44,008 nucleotides of DNA, taken from the NCBI GenBank assembly GCA_015207365.1, contig JADEXA010000060.1, positions 1 through 44,008 of the forward strand. The letters are read 5' to 3'. The position numbers and the translations under genes are program-made. This document shows positions 16,604-23,673 of the stretch, piece after piece. The stretch comes from Vacuolonema iberomarrocanum LEGE 07170 (GTDB taxonomy: Bacteria; Cyanobacteriota; Cyanobacteriia; Elainellales; Elainellaceae). Below the pieces are notes generated by a model. The model saw nothing but the letters and a program-made list of their open reading frames with translations, was not told the DNA's origin and ran no database searches. Each line of letters begins with the position of its first letter. The stretch's first letter is position 1.

Positions 16604-17287
16604 ATGACAGCCCTGGATGACAAGACCATCGTTCGCGAATACTTCAACGCCACTGGCTTCGATCGCTGGCGGCGGATTTATGGCGATGGTGAGGTGAACA
16701 AAGTCCAACTGGACATTCGCACTGGCCACCAACAAACCGTCGATACGGTGCTGGAGTGGCTGCAAGCAGATGGCAATCTGGAAGGACTGACTATTTGCGA
16801 TGCGGGTTGCGGTGTCGGCAGTCTCAGCATCCCCTTGGCACAGCTCGGTGCGAAGGTTTCCGCCAGCGATATCTCCGAGAAGATGGTGGGCGAGGCCAAA
16901 GAGCGGGCGATCGCCACGCTGGAGCAATCAGAAAACCCAGTCTTCACTGTGCAAGATCTCGAAGCCCTCAGCGGCAAGTACCACACCGTCGTTTGCCTGG
17001 ATGTGCTGATCCATTATCCCCAGGACAAAGCGGCGGATATGATTGCGCACCTCAGCTCCCTGGCCGAATCGCGCCTACTCCTTAGCTTCGCGCCCAAAAC
17101 TTTGGCTTACAGCCTGCTGAAGAAGATCGGCGACTTTTTCCCCGGCCCCAGCAAAGCAACCCGCGCCTATCTGCACCGGGAAGCCGATGTCGTCAAGATT
17201 CTAACGGACAATGGCTGGACGGTGCAGCGCAACACGCTGACCAAAACTCGCTTCTACTTCTCGCGTTTGCTGGAAGTCACACGCTAG
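16604..17287 (+). CDS. chlM: Magnesium protoporphyrin IX methyltransferase
   Basis: The 227-residue enzyme transfers a methyl group from S-adenosylmethionine to the C13 propionate of Mg-protoporphyrin IX, an early committed step in chlorophyll synthesis. The family signature FDRWRRIYGDGEVNKVQLDIR is near the N-terminus. The SAM-binding motif ICDAGCGVGSLSIPLA, then VSASDISEKMV and YHTVVCLDVLIHYP, follow, with the C-terminal THL-like helix region ending FYFSRLLEV. Length matches the family. The frame is open from 16562, but the 14 extra residues look non-coding, so I place the start at 16604. It is downstream of the phycobiliprotein lyase by 76 bases and upstream of ho1, a small tetrapyrrole cluster. 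Confidence 0.95.
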   Translation: MTALDDKTIVREYFNATGFDRWRRIYGDGEVNKVQLDIRTGHQQTVDTVLEWLQADGNLEGLTICDAGCGVGSLSIPLAQLGAKVSASDISEKMVGEAKERAIATLEQSENPVFTVQDLEALSGKYHTVVCLDVLIHYPQDKAADMIAHLSSLAESRLLLSFAPKTLAYSLLKKIGDFFPGPSKATRAYLHREADVVKILTDNGWTVQRNTLTKTRFYFSRLLEVTR

Positions 17288-17430
17288 GTTGAGCAGCGGG
17301 GTGAATGGATCAGAGATCTGGGGAGAGTTAACACTCTTCTTGGTTGGGTTGAACGTCGGCTTTCAAAGACTTGATGCATTCACTCCAACTTTTTTATGGG
17401 TGAACTATAGCCTTACGCATTGAGATTAGG

Positions 17431-17522
17431 AGCGGTGTGCAACCGCATTAAGCACAGCAACGGTTGTGTGGGGCGCGCCGCGCCCCACACAACCGTACTT
17501 AGCTAACGCGCATAGCGCTATA
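17431..17522 (+). mobile_element. Repeat family B, copy 1
   Basis: The element reads AGCGGTGTGCAACCGC...TAGCGCTATA. Its centre is a palindrome around GGGCGCGCCGCGCCC with arms CGGTTGTGTG and CACACAACCG. It is almost identical to copy 2 at 20675-20769; one arm differs (TTAGCTAACG here, TTAACTAACG there). The left terminus has lost the outer TAT of copy 2, so its terminal repeat is imperfect. Confidence 0.75.
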
Positions 17523-17528
17523 GGATAG

Positions 17529-17575
17529 ATTATTTTTTGAAAGCCCCACGCTGCAGGGCTTTCAAAAAAATAATT
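17529..17575 (+). repeat. Repeat family C, copy 1 (hairpin)
   Basis: Arms ATTATTTTTTGAAAGCCC and GGGCTTTCAAAAAAATAAT pair with one length difference in the T/A run and an 8-9 nt loop. The same architecture recurs at 29821-29867. It is bracketed by CGCGCATAGCGCTATA (507-522 of this kilobase, the end of B1) and GCGCGTAGCGCTATAT at 17588-17603, so it may lie inside or between B-type termini. Confidence 0.65.
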
Positions 17576-17905
17576 GGTTTTACCTCAGCGCGTAGCGCTA
17601 TATCGAGAATAGTTCTGGCTTGAGGTTTGAAAAAGCTGAAAAGTTTGCTGAAGGCGATCGCGCCCTTCCGTTCAACCGACCTTTGAAAGTCGTTGAAAAT
17701 TCTCTGAAACCCAGAGTTCGTAAAGGATTGTTACTAAACCCCGGTACGTAACGATTTTTAATGGAAACTCTCATCGGAAGGGTCTACGCTGGCAACTTAG
17801 AAGTACTTTTGCTGTCTGTATCTGCATCCATCGCAATAGCAAAAGTGCATCGATAGAGCGGGAGAACAGACGCATTTAGTTGGACATTTACTTTAGGAAT
17901 TTAAG

Positions 17906-18622
17906 ATGAGCAGCAATTTAGCAACAAAGCTCCGTGAGGGCACTAAAAAAGCACACACGATGGCAGAAAATACAGGGTTCATCGCGTGTTTTTTGCGAGG
18001 GACTGTCGAGCCAACCTCCTATCGCAAGCTGGTTGCCAACCTTTATTTTGTCTATGCTGCGATGGAAGAAGAAATGCAAAAGCACCAGAATCACCCAGTT
18101 CTGGGCAGTCTGTATTTCCCTGAACTCAACCGCAAAGCTAGCCTGGAGCAAGACTTGACCTACTACTTTGGTCAAAACTGGCGCGAGCAAATTGCACCCT
18201 CTGAAGCTGCAGAAGGCTATGTTGCGCGCATCCGCGAAGTATCTGCTCAGTCTCCAGAGTTGATGGTTGCTCATCTTTATACGCGCTACATGGGTGACCT
18301 GTCGGGTGGGCAAATCCTCAAGAAAATTGCCCAGAACGCCATGAACCTGTCTGATGGTTCCGGCACCAGCTTCTACGAGTTTGAGCAAATCTCTGATGAG
18401 AAAGCGTTCAAGCAGATGTATCGCGATCGCCTCGATGCGGCTCCCGTCGACGAAGCGACCGCCGATCGCATCGTCGAAGAAGCTAACGATGCCTTTGGCC
18501 TGAATATGCATATGTTCCAAGAACTGGAAGGCAATTTGATCAAGGCCATCGGCGTTCAATTATTCAACTTGCTCACCCGTCGCAGCCGTCGCGGCAGCAC
18601 CGAGTTGGCAACCGCTGAATAA
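17906..18622 (+). CDS. ho1: Heme oxygenase (biliverdin-producing)
   Basis: The 238-residue soluble enzyme opens heme to biliverdin IX-alpha, CO and iron using reduced ferredoxin; biliverdin feeds phycocyanobilin synthesis. The proximal heme ligand is His17 in GTKKAHTMAENTGF, and the distal-helix motif LYTRYMGDLSGGQILKKIA is intact. Length and sequence fit the cyanobacterial Ho1 type, constitutively needed for phycobilisomes. The C-terminus ends in a basic/Ser-rich tail (LTRRSRRGSTELATAE). It follows chlM after a repeat-bearing gap and has its own terminator at 18677, so it is probably monocistronic. An oxygen-limited paralogue (ho2) is not in the window. Confidence 0.97.
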   Translation: MSSNLATKLREGTKKAHTMAENTGFIACFLRGTVEPTSYRKLVANLYFVYAAMEEEMQKHQNHPVLGSLYFPELNRKASLEQDLTYYFGQNWREQIAPSEAAEGYVARIREVSAQSPELMVAHLYTRYMGDLSGGQILKKIAQNAMNLSDGSGTSFYEFEQISDEKAFKQMYRDRLDAAPVDEATADRIVEEANDAFGLNMHMFQELEGNLIKAIGVQLFNLLTRRSRRGSTELATAE

Positions 18623-18676
18623 ACCATTGATTCCGTAAAAAACACTAACCTCGGGTTCTAGGTGTCCCAGTAGATG

Positions 18677-18710
18677 AAAAGGGAGATGTGCGATCGCGTC
18701 TCCCTTTTTT
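18677..18710 (+). terminator. Intrinsic terminator after ho1
   Basis: The stem AAAGGGAGA pairs with TCTCCCTTT around a 12-nt loop that includes a HIP1 site, followed by a T run. It lies about 55 bases after the ho1 stop. Confidence 0.8.
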
Positions 18711-18825
18711 GCGGGGCTCTATGTCTCACGTTTTCCCCACTCCCCATGCCTCCAATGCCGCTACATGATACGATTGTGTCCTGATTAATTGTGTCCTGTT
18801 CGTTTCGCTAAAACCCGCTCTCCAG

Positions 18826-20175
18826 ATGCGTTTTGAAAAGATTTTGATTGCTAACCGGGGAGAGATTGCTCTCCGCATCCTACGCACCTGTGAGGAAATG
18901 GGTATTGCGACGGTCGCCGTTCACTCCACTATCGACCGGAACGCGCTTCATGTTCAATTAGCCGACGAAACGGTATGTATCGGCAACGCTCCTAGCAGCA
19001 AAAGCTATCTCAACATCCCTAACATCATCGCCGCTGCCCTGACGCGCAATGTCAGCGCTATCCATCCTGGCTACGGCTTTCTGGCAGAAAATGCCCGCTT
19101 TGCTGAAATTTGTACCGATCACCAAATTGTCTTTATCGGGCCAACCCCAGATGCCATGCGATCGATGGGGGATAAATCCACCGCCCGTGAAACCATGCAC
19201 CGCCTCGGTGTTCCCACAGTTCCGGGGAGTGATGGGCTGCTGACAGATGAGCGAGAAGCGTTGGCGATCGCTCAAAAAATCGGCTATCCCGTCATGATCA
19301 AAGCCACAGCCGGGGGCGGGGGTCGTGGCATGCGCCGGGTCTGGGCCGAAGACGAACTGGTCAAATCTTTCCTCGCCGCTCAAGGGGAAGCGGATGCAGC
19401 TTTTGGTAATCCCGGTCTATACCTGGAAAAGTTCATTGAGCGCCCCCGCCATATCGAGTTTCAAATCCTGGCCGATAGCCACGGTAACGTTATCCACCTG
19501 GGCGAACGGGATTGTTCGATCCAGCGGCGACATCAGAAGCTGCTCGAAGAATCCCCTAGCCCTGCCCTCACGCCAAAACTGCGCCAGCAAATGGGGAAAG
19601 CGGCGGTGCGGGTAGCCAAGGCGATCGGCTATGTGGGAGCTGGAACCATCGAGTTTCTGCTCGATAAATCGGGCAACTTCTATTTTATGGAGATGAATAC
19701 CCGGATTCAGGTTGAGCATCCGGTCACCGAGATGGTCACGGGGATTGATCTCATCGCCGAACAAATCCGGATTGCCCAGGGCGAAAAACTCAAGGTCACC
19801 CAAGATAAGGTCACCCTTGTCGGCCACACCATCGAGTGTCGCATCAACGCCGAAGACCCCGACCAAAACTTCCGGCCCCATCCCGGTCGCATCAGCGCCT
19901 ATCTTCCCCCCGGCGGCCCTGGCGTACGGATGGATTCTCATGTCTACACCGACTACGAAATCCCACCCTACTACGATTCCCTCATTGGCAAGCTGATTGT
20001 TTGGGGAGCCGATCGCCCATCGGCCATTCTGCGGATGAAGCGAGCCCTCCGAGAATGCGCCATCACTGGGCTACCCACAACCATTGGCTTCCACCAGCGC
20101 ATTCTGGAAACCGCTGAGTTCAACCAGGGCGAAGTCTACACAAATTTTGTTGAAACGATGATGCAACGCGGGTAG
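18826..20175 (+). CDS. accC: Biotin carboxylase subunit of acetyl-CoA carboxylase
   Basis: The 449-residue enzyme carboxylates the biotin on AccB using ATP and bicarbonate, the first half-reaction of fatty acid synthesis. It has the N-terminal FEKILIANRGEIALRILR, the glycine-rich ATP loop ATAGGGGRGMR, ERDCSIQRRHQK with the biotin/bicarbonate-interacting region, and the catalytic segment MEMNTRIQVEHPVTEMV. Length is standard. The gene stands alone, as in many cyanobacteria where acc genes are dispersed. It converges on yggT, and a 26-bp-stem palindrome (repeat D copy 1) sits between them. Confidence 0.97.
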   Translation: MRFEKILIANRGEIALRILRTCEEMGIATVAVHSTIDRNALHVQLADETVCIGNAPSSKSYLNIPNIIAAALTRNVSAIHPGYGFLAENARFAEICTDHQIVFIGPTPDAMRSMGDKSTARETMHRLGVPTVPGSDGLLTDEREALAIAQKIGYPVMIKATAGGGGRGMRRVWAEDELVKSFLAAQGEADAAFGNPGLYLEKFIERPRHIEFQILADSHGNVIHLGERDCSIQRRHQKLLEESPSPALTPKLRQQMGKAAVRVAKAIGYVGAGTIEFLLDKSGNFYFMEMNTRIQVEHPVTEMVTGIDLIAEQIRIAQGEKLKVTQDKVTLVGHTIECRINAEDPDQNFRPHPGRISAYLPPGGPGVRMDSHVYTDYEIPPYYDSLIGKLIVWGADRPSAILRMKRALRECAITGLPTTIGFHQRILETAEFNQGEVYTNFVETMMQRG

Positions 20176-20198
20176 GTCTCGGCATTGCTGGTTGAGGT

Positions 20199-20253
20199 TA
20201 TGAATTTTTTCCGGGAAGGGGTGCAGCGCACCCCTTCCCGGAAAAAATTCATA
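20199..20253. repeat. Repeat family D, copy 1 (26-bp perfect stem, AGC loop)
   Basis: Positions 20199-20224 pair perfectly with 20228-20253, closed by AGC. It lies between the convergent accC and yggT genes and could terminate both. The D copy 2 stem at 22912-22968 has many changed positions, mostly compensated. Confidence 0.75.
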
Positions 20254-20302
20254 CTTGGATCCTGCATCACCTAGGTCTTAAAGAGTGATGAATTTGGGTG
20301 GT

Positions 20303-20590
20303 CTAAAATCGCCCCATCATCAGTAACCCTTGTTGCCCAACCAGTAATTCTCGTAGCAAACTGAAAACGCCGACCCAGATAATTGGGGAAATATCCACAC
20401 CGCCCAGAGGTGGGATCAGCTTGCGGGTAGGGATGAGAAATGGCTCCGTCGGAATCGCAATCAGAGAAAAGGGGAACTTACTCAAATCGATCTGAGGATA
20501 CCAGGTCAACACGATGCGGAAGATGAAGAGGAGGATCATCAAACCGAAGAAAAGGCCCAGCCCGAGGGTGGCGATCGCAGTCGTCGTCAT
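20303..20590 (-). CDS. YggT/Ycf19-family membrane protein
   Basis: The 95-residue protein has two membrane helices, at about residues 5-30 and 65-85. The family pattern between them is LTWYPQIDLSKFPF followed by PTEPFLIPTRKLIPPLGGVDISPIIW. YggT/YlmG/Ycf19 proteins are conserved in cyanobacteria and plastids, where members influence nucleoid distribution, cell division or cytochrome b6f assembly; which applies here cannot be told. The gene is divergent from psbX with repeat B copy 2 between, and convergent with accC. Size is typical. Confidence 0.88.
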   Translation of the reverse strand: MTTTAIATLGLGLFFGLMILLFIFRIVLTWYPQIDLSKFPFSLIAIPTEPFLIPTRKLIPPLGGVDISPIIWVGVFSLLRELLVGQQGLLMMGRF

Positions 20591-20674
20591 GAACCAACAG
20601 TCCCTATGTTACGTTTCTCAATCTTTATTCTAAGTCCTGGCTCGTTCCCCCTTCTGTTTCTATCGCGGGAAATT

Positions 20675-20769
20675 TATAGCGGTGTGCAACCGCATTAAGC
20701 ACAGCAACGGTTGTGTGGGGCGCGCCGCGCCCCACACAACCGTACTTAACTAACGCGCATAGCGCTATA
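20675..20769 (+). mobile_element. Repeat family B, copy 2
   Basis: A 95-bp element with outer termini TATAGCG (20675-20681) and CGCTATA (20763-20769), and the central palindrome around GTGTGGGGCGC-GCC-GCGCCCCACAC. Nearly identical to copy 1 at 17431. It lies between the divergent yggT and psbX genes, about 100 bases before the psbX start. Confidence 0.8.
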
Positions 20770-20871
20770 TGCCTTGTTCTTCGCTATTCATGCAAATCTT
20801 TGCTTTTCAAGGGGAGACCGCCCCGATAAAATAATGAAATAATTAAGAGGCAATCGTTAGGATAGAAACCC

Positions 20872-20994
20872 ATGACTCCATCTTTGATGAACTTTTTTTA
20901 CAGCTTGATTGCAGGCTTCGTTATTGTTGTGGTTCCGGTAGTCATTGGTCTGGTGTTTATTAGCCAACAAGACAAGATTCAGCGCAAAGGCTAG
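20872..20994 (+). CDS. psbX: Photosystem II protein PsbX
   Basis: A 40-residue frame encodes MTPSLMNFFYSLIAGF, a single hydrophobic helix, then VFISQQDKIQRKG, which matches PsbX: MTPSL start, one transmembrane helix, and the SQxDKIQR stromal tail. PsbX is a small PSII subunit near cytochrome b559 that affects plastoquinone exchange at the QB site and PSII stability. An AGGAT-like ribosome site sits about 10 bases before the ATG. It is easily missed because of its length. A hairpin with a short T-rich end follows at 21059. Confidence 0.93.
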   Translation: MTPSLMNFFYSLIAGFVIVVVPVVIGLVFISQQDKIQRKG

Positions 20995-21366
20995 GTTGCA
21001 AAGCCAAATCCTACGGCTGAAATCGATGACATGCTGGCGATCATGAGCGATCGCACCGGAGGGACTCCACGCTGGACGTCCCTCTTTCTAAAGAAAAACG
21101 GACGACAGCAAGATAAGCGGCAGACTGCTAAGGTTCCTTCAAAATTGAACGGATCCTTGTAGACCGTTAGAGATTATTAGTGTAGGTGCCCAAGCGGTTT
21201 GTGGCGGTTCTCTGAGAATTAGCTGAGGCCAACTCCAGATATCTCAAGGATAATTGTGCGTAGTTTTGTGTACCCTGTGAGTATTTACTGGGTAGAATGC
21301 CCTGATATCCCGTAGAGAGTCGGGGCAGAAGTCGCTAGGATTAAGAGGAGATTTTCGGAGAAGACG
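20995..21366. other. psbX-ycf66 intergenic region
   Basis: It holds a terminator-like hairpin at 21059 and then about 275 bases without a gene. A strong ribosome site (AAGAGGAG with a second GGAG) lies just before ycf66. No repeat family member is seen. Confidence 0.45.
21059..21089 (+). terminator. Probable terminator after psbX
   Basis: GAGGGAC at 21059-21065 pairs with GTCCCTC at 21078-21084 around a 12-nt loop, followed by TTTCT. The stem is short, so strength is uncertain. Confidence 0.55.
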
Positions 21367-22245
21367 ATGGTAGAAGTCGGACTGATTGGGAGCCAGCTCT
21401 CCACCGGACTATGGACGCAACCTGTACTGGCGCAGGTCAACTTTGGCGGCAACCCTGCTGCGCTGTTGGGGATTGCGTTGGCCGTTGGTGGAGCCGGTCT
21501 ATATTTTTTGCGATCTGTACGGCCTCAGGTTGCACGCGACTACGATATCGCTCTGGCCGCCGTTGCATTGTTGGCCGGCGCGATCCTATTTTTCCAAGGT
21601 TGGCGGCTTGACCCCATTCTCACCTTTGGATCCTACTTGCTCGCAGGGGCAGCAGGCTTCTTTGCTTTCGAAACCATTAAGCTCCGGGGGGCAACTGCCG
21701 AACAAGCCAAACGTTACACGCCTTTGGTGGATGATGAGCGCCCCGTTAGCCGCGTCTACCAGGCCGAGTTGGATGACGAAGACATTATGCGTGAGCGTCC
21801 CAACCCGGCAACCCGGCGCATTCGTGGTACCCGCGACTATCGCTCTAGCGATTATGACGACTATGGCGACGATCGCCGTCCGGCGATTCGTGGCGCGAGC
21901 GATCGCTCCCCCACCGAGCGATCGAGTAGCCCCAGCCGTCGCCGACCCAGCAGTAGCCGTCGTCCGTCCAGCCGTCCTTCTTCTCGCCCAGCCCGTAGTG
22001 ATTGGGATGATGAACCGCAAGCGCCCAATCGGTACGATGCGAGTTTCTGGGAAGACGACGATATGGGCGATCGGGGTTCCACCTACAGCAGTAGTGGTCG
22101 CTCCTCTTCCCGTCCCCGTCGTCCCCGTCCTCCCATTGATGACCCATCTCCTCGCAGGTCTGGTAGTTCCACCGACTATGTGGACTACGAAACCGTAGAC
22201 TATGGCGACTCCGAGTACGACAACTCCAGTAATTTTGACGATTAG
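21367..22245 (+). CDS. ycf66: Ycf66-family membrane protein with long charged tail
   Basis: The first 120 residues match the Ycf66 family: VNFGGNPAALLGIALAVGGAGLYFLRSVRPQVARDYDI, a second hydrophobic segment AALLAGAILFFQGWRLDPIL, and a third, GSYLLAGAAGFFAFETIKLRG. The remaining 170 residues are a disordered Arg/Ser/Asp/Tyr-rich tail with runs such as SRRPSSRPSSRPARS and a closing acidic/Tyr segment. Ycf66 is found in cyanobacteria and some plastids and its function is unknown. Many cyanobacterial members have such low-complexity extensions. A two-part ribosome site precedes the ATG. The lipoprotein gene follows after 40 bases, probably in the same transcript. Confidence 0.88.
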   Translation: MVEVGLIGSQLSTGLWTQPVLAQVNFGGNPAALLGIALAVGGAGLYFLRSVRPQVARDYDIALAAVALLAGAILFFQGWRLDPILTFGSYLLAGAAGFFAFETIKLRGATAEQAKRYTPLVDDERPVSRVYQAELDDEDIMRERPNPATRRIRGTRDYRSSDYDDYGDDRRPAIRGASDRSPTERSSSPSRRRPSSSRRPSSRPSSRPARSDWDDEPQAPNRYDASFWEDDDMGDRGSTYSSSGRSSSRPRRPRPPIDDPSPRRSGSSTDYVDYETVDYGDSEYDNSSNFDD

Positions 22246-22285
22246 CCCCACGTTCAGGCACAGCGTCACAGATCCCACGACAGCG

Positions 22286-22843
22286 ATGAATGTTTGGCAT
22301 CGTTTGTTGCGTCGAATCGGATATTTAGTTGGCATCATTAGCCTGATGGTTTCGCTAACGGCCTGCGATCCTTCTTCGTCTTCTCTTACAGCGTCTCCCC
22401 TCAATAGTGCCTATACCGACGAACAGCCTGCCATCAGTGGCAGTGGTCGGTATGTTTCGTTTGTCTCTAACCGAGAAGGGCGTCGCCAGCTTCTGCTCTA
22501 CGACCTACAGGAACAAGCTCTGGTCAATCTGCCTCGGTTGAACCGTCGGAGCACGATCGCCGAAAGCCCTAGTATTAGTAACAATGCCCGTTACATTGTG
22601 TATGTGACGAGCGATCGGGGTCGTCCCGAAATCGAACTCTACGACCGCATCACTCAGGTTCCACGCGTTCTAACCACAGGCTTTAGGGGTTGGGTGCGCA
22701 ATCCCACCATCAGCCCAGATGGACGTTATGTCGCGTTCGAATCCGATCAAAGAGGCCAGTGGGACATTCAAATTTTTGACCGGGGTGCCAATGTTGAACT
22801 GGATTTGCTTGAGAATCAGCCTTTGGTAGACAATCAAACCTGA
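22286..22843 (+). CDS. TolB-like beta-propeller lipoprotein, paralogue 1
   Basis: The 185-residue product starts at the ATG at 22286, giving a lipoprotein signal peptide (RRIGYLVGIISLMVSLTAC) whose lipobox LTAC precedes the acylated cysteine. The mature part has three TolB/WD40-like repeats with the signature SISNNARYIVYVTSDRGRPEIELYDR and TISPDGRYVAFESDQRGQWDIQIFDR. It is too short for a whole propeller, so it may oligomerise. The next gene (22995) encodes a clear paralogue, pointing to tandem duplication. Likely anchored in the periplasm; its partner is unknown. An upstream extension of the frame to 22202 overlaps ycf66 and is unlikely. Confidence 0.82.
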   Translation: MNVWHRLLRRIGYLVGIISLMVSLTACDPSSSSLTASPLNSAYTDEQPAISGSGRYVSFVSNREGRRQLLLYDLQEQALVNLPRLNRRSTIAESPSISNNARYIVYVTSDRGRPEIELYDRITQVPRVLTTGFRGWVRNPTISPDGRYVAFESDQRGQWDIQIFDRGANVELDLLENQPLVDNQT

Positions 22844-22911
22844 GATCAACATAAGGCCATCGTTGCAGGTATTTTGAGGATTGGTGATTTATCGGAGGTT
22901 GCGGATTGAAG

Positions 22912-22968
22912 GTATGAAATTATTCCGAGAAGAGATACAGCGTATCCCTTCTCGGAATAATTTCATAC
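22912..22968. repeat. Repeat family D, copy 2 (27-bp stem, AGC loop, one mismatch)
   Basis: Positions 22912-22938 pair with 22942-22968 except for one A/C opposition, closed by AGC. It is the second D copy: outer TATGAA and loop AGC are shared with copy 1, while interior bases differ on both arms. It sits between the two lipoprotein genes. Confidence 0.72.
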
Positions 22969-22994
22969 GTGAACTCTGTCCTCCCTCTTATCGA

Positions 22995-23534
22995 ATGTGG
23001 TCATGGTTTAGGGTTGGGATGGCGATCGTCCTCCTCGCCACCCTCAGTAGCTGTAGTACACCCCGACAGCTCAACTTACCCTTCAATCCCTCCGACACCA
23101 GTCTCAACACGCCCTATTCCGAAACGGAGCCCTACTTTACCAGTGGCCGCTACCTCACCTTTGTGTCCGATCGCAGTGGTACCCCAGACATTTACCTCTA
23201 CGATGTCCAGGAACGACGCTTGGTTGAGCTACCAAGACTGAACTCTGTCGATAGCGTCGCCACCCACCCCCGCATCTCTGATGATGGCCGATATCTTGTC
23301 TTTGCCGGAAACCGTCAGGGGAAAACGGATGTCTATTTATATGACCGACAAATGCGGGTGCTCAAAAATCTGACCCAATCCTTGAATGCAGATGTGCGCT
23401 ATCCGTCCATTAGCGCCGATGGCAATACCATCGCCTTCGAATCCAACGCTCAGGGGAAATGGGACATCTTTTTATACGATCGGTCCGGGCAGCCTCTAGA
23501 GTTGCCCGAATCCTCTTCTAAGTCGGCATCTTAG
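22995..23534 (+). CDS. TolB-like beta-propeller lipoprotein, paralogue 2
   Basis: The 179-residue product from ATG 22995 has a lipoprotein signal (RVGMAIVLLATLSSC, lipobox LSSC). It has three TolB-like repeats, including GRYLTFVSDRSGTPDIYLYDV, GRYLVFAGNRQGKTDVYLYDR and GNTIAFESNAQGKWDIFLYDRSG. It shares with paralogue 1 the LPRLN segment, the repeat spacing and the closing FES-QG-WDI-DR pattern. The frame stays open upstream to 22881, across repeat D copy 2, but that extension would put non-signal sequence before the lipoprotein signal, so I reject it. Together the two genes look like a duplicated envelope lipoprotein pair downstream of ycf66. Confidence 0.82.
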   Translation: MWSWFRVGMAIVLLATLSSCSTPRQLNLPFNPSDTSLNTPYSETEPYFTSGRYLTFVSDRSGTPDIYLYDVQERRLVELPRLNSVDSVATHPRISDDGRYLVFAGNRQGKTDVYLYDRQMRVLKNLTQSLNADVRYPSISADGNTIAFESNAQGKWDIFLYDRSGQPLELPESSSKSAS

Positions 23535-23673
23535 TTGGTCGCCAGATATGTTGCAAAAGGTAATCGCGATCCGTGACGATCGCTATGCCAGTTGCCACAA
23601 TAAATAATAAATACTGGTCACCACTATTTTTTGACTTCTCCGTTCACTTTCTATTCATCAATAAAGACGCAGC

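Larger units (their letters stand above)
17288..17905. other. chlM-ho1 intergenic region with repeats B1 and C1
   Basis: The 618 bases hold repeat B copy 1 and repeat C copy 1, which nearly touch. The 150-200 bases before ho1 have no repeat and presumably contain its promoter. No gene or RNA gene is supported. Confidence 0.5.

Noticed and set aside
21586..22404. Minus-strand frame (272 codons) opposite ycf66
   Set aside because: It comes from the Arg/Ser/Asp-rich tail of ycf66 read backwards. Composition is implausible and it crosses into the lipoprotein gene.
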